33,759 nucleotides of DNA from Saccoglossus kowalevskii. Its lineage: Eukaryota; Hemichordata; Enteropneusta; Harrimaniidae. Under the pieces are notes generated by a model. It ran no database searches. It was not told the DNA's origin and was given only the letters and a program-made list of their open reading frames with translations. The translations under genes were made by a program, and so were the position numbers. The DNA is taken from positions 63,530-97,288 of the forward strand of contig NW_003148785.1 of the NCBI RefSeq assembly GCF_000003605.2, in the 5' to 3' direction. Below are positions 9,127-19,814 of the stretch, piece after piece. Position 1 is the first letter of the stretch; each line of letters opens with the position of its first letter.

Positions 9127-9769
9127 GTACTTCAACATAGTATCGTCTAGAATACGGCAGTCACGTAAGAGATGTCTTATTGCGAAAGTGGCAACAATCA
9201 GTAACTGGGTCATTTCCATTGTAATAGTCACGCCTATAGTTATGTTTACTGATGTCATACCATTTTATGATCGTGATCGCGTTTCGTATTTTTGTGGCGA
9301 GTTTTGGTTATACAAGAAAATCATCTGGTTGAAAGTATACGACATGTTAATCGTGTTTGGGGAGTTCATCGTCCCAATTGCTATCATGTGCTTCTGTTAC
9401 ATAAGAATAGGCAACAACATGTCTAATAGTCGCCATCCATCCCGTCGGAACAAATCACGAATGCGCACTGTGCGACTCTTTGTTATTATTGTAATAATAT
9501 TTGTGTGCTGTTGGTTACCATATTATGCTTATACAGTCTTTCGCGATTTTTTCCCTCTGATATACAATGAATATGTTCACAGCATTACAATCTTCTATGT
9601 GGTAGAAGCAATAGCAGTGAGCAATAGCATGGCCAATACCATTGTTTACGTAGGGATGAATAAGAATATGCTACGCAAGATTCGCAAACTTCCATCCGAG
9701 CTCCGTATGTTGAATTGCTTTCCGAGACGGAACGTACTAACCAACCATGCCTGCACACCGAACCATTGA
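9127..9769 (+). CDS. 3' exon of a prokineticin-receptor-like GPCR (TM4-TM7)
   Basis: Rhodopsin-class neuropeptide receptor of the plasma membrane, probably signalling through G proteins. The exon encodes 213 residues and a TGA stop. It starts just after the TM3 DRY arginine codon: residue 1 is the Tyr. Visible landmarks: TM4 Trp at 27; the extracellular-loop-2 Cys at 56 (YFCGEFW); TM5 Pro at 83; TM6 CCWLPYY at 127-133; then RDFFP at 139-143 and VVEAIAVSNSMANTIVYV at 158-175. In TM7 the usual NPxxY reads NTIVY. RDFFP followed by a VVE-A-SNSM-NT run is what I recall of prokineticin receptors, which also lack the NPxxY proline. The tail is short and basic (MNKNMLRKIRKL). The exon for TM1-TM3 is not in the window upstream. 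The frame is uninterrupted, so it is probably functional. A related QRFP/NPFF-type receptor is the main alternative. Confidence 0.85.
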
Positions 9770-9994
9770 CATCGCCTTGTGAAACATATTGAATTAGATG
9801 AGTGAATAATATGCGTATGTTTACATTATTTCATTTATGTATCCTGAGACATGGTTTCGGTTTCGTAAATCTTGTTTCCGTTGACAACATTTATCATCAA
9901 TTATATGTCCGTAGAACGCCTTTTTAGAGGATATATCCCACTATAGTAAGCTGTGGTAAATTGTTCAATCTTGTTTTACGATTCTCTCTTTGAC

Positions 9995-10000
9995 ACATTC
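9995..10000. repeat. ACATTC target-site duplication (left copy)
   Basis: ACATTC immediately precedes the first base of the left inverted repeat and is identical to 24625-24630 after the right one. Six base pairs is the size typical of Polinton/Maverick insertion. Confidence 0.9.
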
Positions 10001-10424
10001 AGTTAGAAGGGACTAGGACTTAGGTTTCAATCTCTTCTATATAATGTATATTTATATATCTCTTATATATAATATTATATTTATATACTACCGTCAGCTT
10101 CTGACCAAAATACATGACCTCAGATTTTGAAATTTCTATATGTTTTTATTTTTTTTATAAGTGCGTTTAAAATGTTTACCAGTGCGTCTAAAATTACCCT
10201 GTGTACCCCTCAATGGTATGTATCGGAACAAAGAGGTATTTGTGTTGTAGAAGTGCTATGTGTATATTATGTCTACTTGAACCATGTATACACTTGAAAA
10301 GTACGTTTTTATTGGTTTAGTAGCAAATATAATGACCGCCAAAACTGGTACCATGATCAGTTTTTTATCAAGGGTCAAACTATCTTTTTATTGGGTTGGT
10401 TGATAATATCCATTTAATTGGAAC
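10001..10424 (+). repeat. Left terminal inverted repeat of the Polinton
   Basis: The reverse complement of 24206-24624 aligns along the whole length with scattered substitutions and a few small indels. Landmarks common to both: 'gcgtttaaaatgtttaccagtgcgtctaaaat' (10164-10195), 'gtatacacttgaaaagtacgtttttatt' (10286-10313), 'gccaaaactggtacc' (10338-10352) and 'ttggttgataatatccatttaattgg' (10396-10421). A TA-rich stretch lies at 10040-10090. Similarity resumes after about 26 extra bases as 'cacataattat..tttttt' (10451-10470). Confidence 0.93.
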
Positions 10425-10429
10425 TTTTT

Positions 10430-12880
10430 TATGTACATTTCCAATGGAGTCACATAATTATCATTTTTTTGGAATTCTTGAGAGGATTGCTTCACCAATG
10501 TGTCTGTTGCTACTGGTAGTTGCTTTGCAAATAACGTATAATCATTTCAAAACACACCTCTTAAATGCAGATAGTTACTTTTGTAAGTGTGTGCATAGCA
10601 ACTGTCTACTTGACAATGTATTTACTACACCTGTCACTGCCGGTGGGCTATCACAGAGAGGTCTATAGACCTGTGTTTTGTCGTTCCTCTGGTTGTACAT
10701 TACTCAAACAATAAAAATAGTGTATGCTTTGTGGTGGAGCTATTTCTGTTAACTATAAAGACGGTAGCAGGCTACAAAAACAGCGTAAAATATACATGGT
10801 ACGTCTTTCAAAATAGGGTAATCCTCTGGGATTTTTCTACTTTAAATGGGGCTTTCCCTGATTTCACGTCATATAATATTTCCATGGTTACTTTTGTTAT
10901 ACAGATTTGCATAACAATATACAACACCATATAAGGCTTGAAATTTAAATAATCGGATATAGGTTTGTACCTTTAAATAATTTTGTAATGTTTTTTTTTG
11001 TTCTTCTTTTTCTCAATAATTTCCAGATTAAGATTGCATGTGCATTTCTTGTACAATATATCTAATTCTTCTGACTCCGATTTTTGTGTAGGCCATAACC
11101 TATCTACAAGCACCTTTGAGTTAGATTTATGTAATGAGGATCGACGTCTATTCTACATCACTTCATATTTGTTGGGGATCCTGTTTAACATCTACTGTAT
11201 AATGAGGGAAATAAAAATGCATTATAATTGCTCTTAACGATATATTGTGTGTAATCTTCTACTTTATGGCCATCATATTTTTTTCCAAAAATAATTAAAT
11301 CCTGGATACTGTTCTATGTCTATAAAATCACTGGTATATGCCTTTCTACTGTCAATTCCTGAATAGGTTTGTTGTACAAATTCGCTAAAATAACCACTTA
11401 TATGGCCAATTATTTCTTATCTATTTCTTTGACATGTTCATTATAATATGACATATTTTCAGGACAAACCAAACCATTATAGAATGCATCATCAGCTTCA
11501 TGAAATACACTATATTCATCTTGTCAGTTCAACGTGTTTTTATATCACTTTTAATTATTGTACCAATTATATTTTCTACTTTGATTGTCAAAGATTGTAT
11601 TTCCCTTGATTCAAAGTGTATGTATGGGGTGTACGATGGTTTGCCGTTTACCATCTGAAACACTGAATCTTTCAGACTATCAATATGTACAAATGTTATG
11701 TATTAATATACACTGGTTTATTATTGTGTGTTGTTGAATCTCTTATTTTGATACGGTCAATGTTTTAATTTCATCCTGTAAATTCTCATCTCCTCTGAAG
11801 TATGTTTGTGCAAATGATTTTGTATCAGCTATTCTGTATGCGTGATTATTATGTATGTAGATATACAGGGATCTCGTGTTTATATTTTTGTTTTGTTTAT
11901 CTGGTTTGAATAATTTTATGATATTACCAAATGGTCCATATGCACAGCATCAAAGCTGGTATTTTTCAAAAAACAGCATTGCTTTATTGATTGACAAACC
12001 AACGTTGTCTTTATATAATCTATATTGCAAATATCACACAACTTTTCATGTGTAAGGTCTATTATATAATATTTACTTGCTATTTTGAATGCTGGTTTAT
12101 ATGTGTTTACAATGATATTCAAAAAGCAACTATTGACGTGTTCTCTATTTAGTAATGCTTTTGTCACGCAGTTTGAACATATTGCCAAACGATTTCGCAT
12201 TATTATTCATTTAATAGTTTATATATCTGGTTTATGCGAATAAATCGTCGTCTAAACGGTCTACTTCTTTCTGATCTTTTGATCTTCAGGAGCAATCTTC
12301 ATAACTGATTTTATGATTATATAATGTATGTAATCTTTATATGTTTTAAATTCGATTTTGAAATCATTTGATCCTATGAGAATGTTTGTTAGCTGTGCAA
12401 ACTAATTTCCCTGGTAATCCTATGTTCTTTTGCCTACGTAATTGTTTATTTGATTGTCTGATATTATATATAAACGGTTTGATCTCGATTTGTAGTAATC
12501 ATCTTTTGTATCTTGTATTAGTTTTTTTTTCTTTTTCTGATAGTCAAGATGTTCAAAAAATAATGTATCTTCAGTATAACTAGCCTTCTTTTGATCTGCT
12601 TGTAATATTTTATTCGACCATTTTTTATCAAATCATCTACTTGTTTGCTTTTTATATCAAGGTCTTTGTTCTGCTATTAGCGATATTTTAAGAATCCCAT
12701 CATTTAATTCATATCCTTGTTTCATAAGTTTTTTTATATGTTTGTCCATTGATTTTAATTTTACGACTAGTTAGTGGGTTTACAACATATGTTAGCGCAT
12801 GTTTGTCAGCTATCAGCTTCGTCAACTCATCAACTGTGAACAAATCTGACAGTTTTTTCAGTATTCGTAATCATTCTTAT
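10430..12880 (-). pseudogene. polB: Polinton family-B DNA polymerase (polB), degenerate
   Basis: Remnant of the protein-primed replicative polymerase. The upstream end (about 12876-12680) reads NPLTSRKIKINGQTYKKL, resembling the small Asn-Pro/Gly/Tyr motif domain seen near the start of large-DNA-virus and Polinton proteins. About 11916-11800 reads LYIYIHNNHAYRI, as in the exonuclease-to-palm region. Palm motif A is clear at 11400-11283 (GIDSRKAYTS, catalytic Asp codon at 11351-11353), followed by YDGHKVEDYTQYIV. A motif-B-like stretch lies near 11130-11030 (LWPTQKSESEELD, NLNLEIIEK). I could not find motif C. At least six frame changes occur, and the whole is about 2.4 kb where intact copies exceed 3 kb. 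The NPLTSR part might be a separate gene. Confidence 0.75.
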
Positions 12881-12949
12881 ATATATATATACACTATATA
12901 TAATTCTTTAAGCCGTTTTAATATTAACAAAATAATAGAAGTCTGATAT

Positions 12950-13684
12950 AATTATTAGAACTCTAATATAAGAACGAAAAATCGTTAAAAACGCGAGCAA
13001 AGTCGGCGCAATGGTATTTAATTATCACGTAAAAGGAGGTTCTTAGTATGTTTTTTGTCCTAAGATGTCTTGATTTACATGCCATATGATAATATCACAA
13101 ACCAAACAATGAAAAAGAATTACGTACCATGCATTCTTTTACCAGTTTTTTTAATAGCTATCTCTCTATCCTCCTTGTTAAAATATTGTCTAGATCTACC
13201 AACTGAATTTTTATATATAATTAGTATTATACTTTATTTCCTTAAAAGACATTTAACTCATTCAACATTGAATGATGTTTAATTATAGTCTTTTTTGTCT
13301 TTAAAGGTGGTATTTTTATTACCTCTTCCTACTCTTGTAGCTTGCCTAATAGTTGCCTCAAGATGACATTATATTATTTTTACGACCTGTATTTTGCTTT
13401 TCAAATATTCGTTCCAGTTTGACAAATTAATATTCTATTCATCTCCAAAGCGACTGTTTTACCTTATATTTTAAAAATATGTTTTTCAAATGTGTTCTCC
13501 TCTTCTCTGTGTTATAGTACATCTTTCATATAATTTATATTCCGGAACAATATCATATCCATAAACTATTTGGACATACATTCATGCCATCATCATTTAT
13601 TTTTACTCGTTCCTTGTTGGTATTAACAGGAGAAACTTCATCCAATTCATCACAATACATTTGGTTTATAATATCATAATTCAT
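12950..13684 (-). pseudogene. Small Polinton genes, unidentified
   Basis: Peptide-like stretches in changing minus-strand frames: a start at 13684 followed by NYDIINQMYCDELDEV; then YDIVPEYKLYERCTI (about 13555-13510); a basic stretch ATIRQATRVGRGNKN (13360-13315); and VGRSRQYFNKEDREIAI (13205-13150). They are A-rich like neighbouring Polinton genes and do not look random, but I recognise no domain. They may be one or two small, partly basic virion-type proteins. Confidence 0.4.
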
Positions 13685-13731
13685 TTCTATATATACTACA
13701 AAGTGTCATTACTTTATATATGATTTGTTAC

Positions 13732-14260
13732 TCAAACCCATTCCGCCAATAATATACATATATTGGTATTTTTTAATTTAATCAGATGTTTCGCAATAGT
13801 AAGTCCACCTGACATAATTGCCAACACTGGGCCAACGCTATAGGCCAATGATCTAGTTAATTTATTTATCTCTGTAATTGCTAAAGAGTTCATTTGATAG
13901 CGTGTTTGCATCATCGATTGGTAACACAAAACTAAATAGTTTACTAGATCCGTATAAAAACCCATCTACAATATTATCAGGAACAAGAGTTGAATAAGTG
14001 CTCTCATATAGTTTGTAATATTTATTAATATCAGCGTCTGACATATTATTGATATCATGTAATGTAAATGACTTTCCTAAAATTACATTTGATTGACCAG
14101 ATGCGACTATACAACCTAATTTATTTCTATATTGTTCAATGTCCTGGTTAGGAACTACTTGTTTAATCCTTTTTGGTCTACCTTTATTTGGTTTTTCAAC
14201 CACTTTTTTATGAATAATACAAGCATCAATTATTACATCATTTATTTCTATCTCACTCAT
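13732..14260 (-). pseudogene. Unidentified Polinton protein, one frameshift
   Basis: Starting at the second Met (14260) gives MSEIEINDVIIDA, then a basic patch KPNKGRPKRIKQ (about 14200-14165), a central acidic and tyrosine-rich part (DADINKYYKLYE), and a change of frame near 13900. It then ends as TRSLAYSVGPVLAIMSGG, a single hydrophobic segment, with a stop at 13732. About 170 residues in total. It lies just downstream of the packaging ATPase remnant. The family is not known to me; the basic patch and hydrophobic end suggest a DNA- or membrane-associated virion component, which is inference. Confidence 0.5.
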
Positions 14261-14379
14261 ATAATTATACACACATTTTATTTTATAAATACAATAAATA
14301 ACCATTAATTTGATTAATATTGATAATACTGTATTACATATGATTAATTATTCCATTAATATTACATTATAAATGTAAT

Positions 14380-14770
14380 TTAATATGGAGATCCTAATCT
14401 AAATATTAATTTACTAAATAAAACAGATTTTAATTTATTAATATATTCATTAATTTCATTTTCATCTAATTCCATACCACAATCTTCAATAATTGTTTTC
14501 ATGTCATTTTTAGAGGGTGTATAAAATAGAAATAATATCTCTATATCTGGATGAATATTGTTGTGTTAATACCCATACAATCGATTTATCAAGTCTTGCT
14601 GAAAATCATAGTTTAGTTCTTTCATCAGTTCTACTTTTCATATCTTTACTAGAAACACAATCATCCAGTATAATTAAGCTAACTGTATCTTGATATGTTC
14701 ATGCACAAGCTGTAATCTTTCATCAATATAATCAAGATCTGTAATGACTAGTATGATATCAGTTGTAGGC
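14380..14770 (-). pseudogene. Polinton packaging ATPase (FtsK/HerA type), C-terminal part
   Basis: Remnant of the ATPase that pumps DNA into the capsid in this element class. Walker B reads SLIILDDC at 14680-14657. A sensor-type motif VWVLTQQYS follows at about 14585-14557, then after a frameshift FLFYTPSKNDM and a C-terminal helix ending RLGSPY with stop at 14382-14380. The upstream piece TDIILVITDLDYIDERLQL (about 14765-14710) fits the part before Walker B. The P-loop is not recognisable: the sequence upstream of 14770 does not read as ATPase, so the N-terminal half is lost or displaced. Confidence 0.75.
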
Positions 14771-14774
14771 ATCA

Positions 14775-15848
14775 CAAGCTCCCCGAGGTATTACAGTCTC
14801 TTACACCACCAACAAGAAACGCGTACTCTGGATATACGATACATTTATTCCATATGGTCAATCGGAATGTTTATTCCAACAAGTATAAGTTTCATTACGG
14901 AATCAAAACAGGGTAGTAAATCTACAGAATATGGTTCTAAAATATACAAAACAAAATGGGGAAACTATAAATATTCGAAGTAAATCAAACAATTCTTATC
15001 ATAAAATGTACAGTAAATTTAAATATACATTTCTCTTATTATGTACCAAAAGTCGAGCGATACAACCAATAAATATACGGCAAATAAAATATGTAACAAT
15101 AAATAACAATGCTAACTGTGAAACATTTGTCAACCATTTTGACAAGCCAAAGCACACATTACATACCATGTGCTCTATTAAACGTGCAGTTGACCACATG
15201 CACGCAATGTGTTTGGGCACAAAAAATGGGTGGCAAATAGAATAAAAACAGCTTTCAAGAAATACTTTTCAACGAATACTAACATTTACATTTACAGCAA
15301 TAATAACCGAAAGTAAGAGTGGTAAAATCGTAGTTCATTCGCGTACTCGCGTAACAAATTACTGTAAATAATTTCATGCTGATGAAGCCAACAATGATAA
15401 AACCTTCCTTACCTCGTTTAATGGCACCTTCCCGGACCAGTGTACGGACAGTATTAGCAAACCTAGCAAAATTTACAGAAAACTCAACACGGCAGGACAA
15501 ATCAGAGCAGGCACAGAGACACGTCTTCACTCTTCAGAACCACGTGCAGAACTGAAGACAATAGCCTGCCTGGCCCAGAGTTTACCACAGGTCAAACAGG
15601 TGAAACAATAGAATCCAACTATGTAGTCAATAACCAATCAGAGGGGAGGTTTGCACAACTTACATCAGTATTTGTGTAAACATAGCTTTTGTCATATGTA
15701 CAGGCATTGTGATATAAAATGATAATATATTCAAACCTTTTTATGTAATGTGTACTCAAGAGTTGCAATAGATATTCTGTTTTACTTGAACATGTAGGAG
15801 CACATATAATCAGATTAAAAGGAGGATCTAACTAATTCATCTATATAA
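14775..15848. other. Unassigned stretch between ATPase and capsid remnants
   Basis: Where the N-terminal half of the ATPase would be expected there is no Walker A. Part of it (about 15390-15640) is GC-richer than the flanking genes and contains 'ataaccaatcagagggg', a CCAAT-box-like sequence. This suggests a nested insertion or rearrangement, but I see no terminal repeats. The short frames here (14931-15245, 15279-15530) resemble nothing. Confidence 0.4.
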
Positions 15849-17010
15849 CTAATACATAATACTTTTTAACTTACTACCCTCTATTGTCCACATGGTATCT
15901 GACAGTACATAAATATGTGTACATATGTTTTCATCAGTGTCACCTACATGTGTATCACTCTTTTTTATTTGTAATGAAACCCCTTCTTAGGTGTTAACTA
16001 CTCTCAGTCCATGCCCATGATGGTGTACAGATTGAAAGCCTAAGTCAATAAATAAACAAAACTTGTCTCTGAGAAATTTCACCTCATCCATATCAATATC
16101 ATGATTAGACACCATTTGTCCAAAATATTCCCTTGCTTCTTTCCATAAATGCCTTGGAGTATAACCCTGTGAAAACACTTTATTTGCTACTCCCTCTATG
16201 GTAATTTCCACAGATTCAATTTTCTGGATTTACAAATTTCTCACTATCATATGTATCTTGAGGTTGTGTCATGGTATATAGCAATAAAATGCCCTTCAAT
16301 GATCTCCTGGGTACACTTATATTCTCATTTATGATCGTATCAGTTTGTTTCCAGGTTGATGTCTGAAATGCATCACATGCTCATATAAATAACTTTTACC
16401 ACTGTTATATAAACTAACAATTCTACTACTTAAATCAGCATTATGAATTATTTCGTATTCAAGCTGGATATTAGAAAGACTGTAGTTCATATCACCATCT
16501 GGACTTTTTATAAGATATTTTGGATCAGTTAGAGTTAATTCCCATTCTATATGACACCCTGGATCATATGGGTAAACAGAGCCATGTGTAGATACCATTC
16601 AATGCATTAGTTTCTAGAAAACTTTTTACAATAATTTTTATATAAAAGTGCATAATTGCTGTCATCAGCTGCTACAGTAGAACCAGATTGTACAGATCTA
16701 AAACTATCACTTGATATGCCATATAGAATACTATTCTTTCTATCTCTAGTATGTTTGTACCAATTGGTTGTTTGTTTGTGAGGTCATGAAGTACTTCTCC
16801 TTGAAATTTTCGAACAACCTTTAAGAATATATTCTTTGTACAAGCACATTCTCATTATTACCGGTAACTGTTAAATCGAATACTAGATCTAGACTATCAG
16901 ATACTAAATGCATTCCAGATGACAATTTAGAACACCTCACATAAAGAACTTCCCCAGGCAAGAGCAATCTCATCAGTGAATGTAGGTTCTATTTCCGAGG
17001 TATAATTCAT
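15849..17010 (-). pseudogene. Polinton major capsid protein, degenerate
   Basis: Remnant of the double-jelly-roll capsid subunit. A plausible start is at 17010 (MNYTSEIEPTFTDEIAL). The order is then GEVLYVRCSKLSSGMHL (16960-16910), VVRKFQGEVLHDLTNKQP (about 16822-16770), ILYGISSDSFRSV, HIEWELTLTDPKYL and LSNIQLEYEIIH (16560-16435), SGKSYLYEHV (16400-16370), NISVPRRSLKGILLLYT (16320-16270), IEGVANKVFSQGY (16200-16160) and FCLFIDLG. After an in-frame stop at 15984 it ends with ICTHIYVLSDTMWT and a stop at 15849. About 390 codons remain, shorter than usual for the family, with at least four frame changes. The run of conserved segments in the right order makes the identification strong. Confidence 0.82.
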
Positions 17011-17029
17011 TATATATAATATAATTACA

Positions 17030-18320
17030 TTTAATTTTTCAAATACTCAAAAACATATATTGTTAGGCCTACTAGATATTCACTTACATATCCAACCACA
17101 GTTCCACCTGCTAGGGAATGCAGCTGCTGATTTCTGAGATAAGGTTTTCAACCATTCTGAGCATATTTTACATCATTATAAGCCTTACTTGGGATGTTGT
17201 TGGGCTTTTGTTGGGCAAGCTGCTGTTGATGAACTACTAGACAATGCCAATTGATGTCAACACTACATCTAATAATACTAGTGTAACACCATGTCTTTTA
17301 AAAAGTATTCTTAACTTATCTTTCAATTTAAGTCGTTTGTTGTCTAAACTTCTTTTAATGATTCTGTTGCATACTTTTTAACCTCCCATTCAGTAACCTA
17401 GCTGTTATATTTTCCCAATTGATTATCAATTTGTGACCTTTCTGATTCAAATTCATTTTTCGATATTATTATCTAATGTACTTTTATCATCAAATGACTC
17501 AACTAATCTTTTATTTGCTAATTCTAATTCATTCTGTATATTTCTATATTCCGAATTTAAATTATTCCATTGCTCAATTTTACTGTCTATAACCTTTGAT
17601 CCATTCATATCATCATACCTGAGAGAATTGTGATAATCTCGTAATATACCTTTGTCTGTTGGGGATAGTGCTTCTATGGGTTTATCATATGCACCCAACT
17701 GTTTTTATCGTGCATAATCTGATAAATCCGCTCTTCAATATTGATTTTCAGCTCGTTTTCTGTCTAATACATCTAATTTATCAGGGTCTTCATTTATAAT
17801 GGACTCTAGTGGTTTAAAAGTGGTTAGATCTAATTTCAATACGTCTTTCACGTAATATCTGCCATCAACTGTCCGTGATAGTGTTTTCAGTAATGTTGGT
17901 TTACCATTACTTGGATTTGTTATCTTTAGATGACGACCATTATATAGTTGTTGATTGGGTAATTTATAATAAATTTGCTGTTTTCCCTTTTCTGTTTTAC
18001 TATTAGGCCTGTCTTAATAAGCCTTCCTATTGTAGGATCAACATCATAATTCAAATTTTCAAAATATTTATTTATTTATATATTGATTATAAATGTCTAC
18101 TCTCTGTGTTTCAGTTGTAGTTGGTATCATTTCACCATTATTATTATCTTCAGCTAGTAATTCTGAAAATTATGTTTCTGCATAATCAACAACATCATCA
18201 TCAGCAAAATCATCCATTTCAATATTTGTCATATGATCTATTAATAAACCAGTTATTGTATAATCATGTGTCGGATCATTTTGTATAGTAGACTGTACAT
18301 TATTATTAACAACTATCGGA
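17030..18320 (-). pseudogene. Polinton coiled-coil protein with hydrophobic C-terminus
   Basis: Read right to left: an Asn/Asp-rich start (IEMDDFADDDVVDYAE, about 18225-18175); a segment with TIGRLIKTGLIV and GKQQIYYKLPNQQLYNGRHL (18035-17930); LKITNPSNGKPTLLKTLSRTV; YVKDVLKLDLTTFKPLE (17855-17805). Next comes a Glu/Asn-rich stretch likely to form a coiled coil (IEQWNNLNSEYRNIQNELEL, 17580-17515). The end has LRILFKRHGVTLVLLDVVLTSIGIV and AGGTVVGYVSEYLVGLTIYVFEYL, two hydrophobic segments (17330-17255 and 17120-17035). This layout recurs in a structural-type gene near the capsid gene of metazoan Polintons, but I cannot name it. Several stops and frameshifts. Confidence 0.55.
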
Positions 18321-19452
18321 TCTTTTTATTATTTTAGGTGGTATAACATCTCATCATGATCTTCCATCTGTAACAGAGCTGACTGCTTTACATTATTGTT
18401 TATATCATTATAGCCAAATTTCATACCATCTGTGGCTTGTTGCAGAAAATTGTTGTAGCCAGCTATTATGTTAATAATCATCCTAGAAGGTGATAACCAC
18501 ATAGATGGTGATAGATTATTTAACATTTGTGGCATCAATGACCTCTCAAAATGTCTGAATACTGTCAACAATATCTCTATTGATAATAATACCAGATGAT
18601 TTTTCTTCCAATAAATTCAAAAACTCTCTCCTACGTTCCTGAGCACTACCTGATGATCCTACTATTGAACTTCTAATATTTGCCCGATTACCTGAAACAC
18701 AATATATATATGCTTCGGTTCAATCTAGTCAACTCTGCGATTACCTTTAGCATTCTCGGGTATAAAGTAATTGTATGGCTTGTAATTATCATTCAGGAAT
18801 TTAAACCAATGAGCTCTCATTTTTGGAATTGTATTATGAGTTTCTTTCCAAAAACATGTATGAGTTTTATACGTTTATGACTCATTTTATATTTGTCCTT
18901 TTATATTTGGCTCCATTTAATCCATTTACTTACCCCCATACTACATATAACCATCACCTACACTGCCATTCCCCATTTTATCATGTGTAAATCTGAAACC
19001 TTTATTATATTATATTCCAAATTCGTCACATAATGAATGGTATGCTGCTTCGTCATATGGATTGAAAACAGAATCACTTGGTAATGAATGAATAGCTTGT
19101 ATACCGCCCATCTCGTATAATATAAGCTGTTGATCCCAGTATTTCATATTTGGTGAAGCAAGCCATATTTTCATCTTAGTAGAGTTTTTATGTACTAGGA
19201 TATAATCCACGAATATCTCGTATTTGATGTTGCAATGTTCTGTTCTTCTTATATATATATATCCACCAGTATACCTCTAATATCATAGTCTAATGTACTA
19301 TCAAACAGTCCACTAATATCATGTTTTGCAGTTTAGTTTAGTGTAAATGGTAGTGGAAAATCAATAACATTCTTCCTAACGGACTCTTTTTGTTGTTTAA
19401 TTGGCTTTTTAGCAACAGGTCTATATAAATTATAGAAATCAAAAGCACTCAT
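18320..19452 (-). pseudogene. Unidentified Polinton structural-type gene
   Basis: Likely start at 19452 (MSAFDFYNLYRPVAKKP). Then LDYDIRGILVDIY, RTLQHQIRDIRGLY, IWLASPNMKYWDQQLILYEM (19180-19120), GGIQAIHSLPSDSVFNPYDE, GFRFTHDKMGNGSVGDGY (18990-18935), KTHTCFWKETHNTIPKMRAH (His/Cys-containing, about 18865-18810), NDNYKPYNYFIPENAKGN, QERRREFLNLLEE (18640-18600), MLNNLSPSMWLSPSRMI and LLQMEDHDEMLYHL (18375-18335). Some positions carry stops or frame changes. Peptide composition and order look genuine, and it follows the integrase cluster, but I recognise no domain. It could be two genes. Confidence 0.5.
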
Positions 19453-19466
19453 TATATATATTGTAG

Positions 19467-19735
19467 TCACAACAAACTGACAACCAGATCACCATGTTTA
19501 TCTTGAAATATATTCCTGTTTCTAGTATCCTGTATTAGTTTAAAAACCCAATTCTCATTCAAATATTTTACATCCTGGTTCTCTTGTGGATTTGGAAATA
19601 ACCCTGTGAATTCCACTCTCTTAAAGAAGTTCTGTTTTTCACAATCTTTTCTAAAACCCAAGATAATCTGGAATAGTGTGTCATCCTTTAATTTTGATCC
19701 AGGGTTTGCTATTAAAATATGTTTGTTCTTTCTTT
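19467..19735 (-). pseudogene. Unidentified short Polinton gene
   Basis: An open stretch of about 88 codons: HILIANPGSKLKDDTLFQII, then FFKRVEFTGLFPNPQENQDV, LNENWVFKLIQDTRNRN and GDLVVSLL, with a stop at 19467, 15 bp before the start of the next gene. I see no start codon in frame upstream and no known domain. It lies between the integrase and a structural-type gene. Confidence 0.45.
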
Positions 19736-19814
19736 AATGAGCATCATTCTAATTTAATATTGAAACAAAATTATTTATATTATAATTTGCAAACAATAAC
19801 TGGCCCATTTAAGA

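Noticed and set aside
10659-10672. 14-bp palindrome AGGTCTATAGACCT inside the Polinton
   Set aside because: Single occurrence without repeat context; not enough to call a site.
14744-15245. Plus-strand frames of 79 and 104 residues in the Polinton
   Set aside because: No resemblance to any Polinton protein; Lys/Asn/Tyr-rich as expected from base composition.
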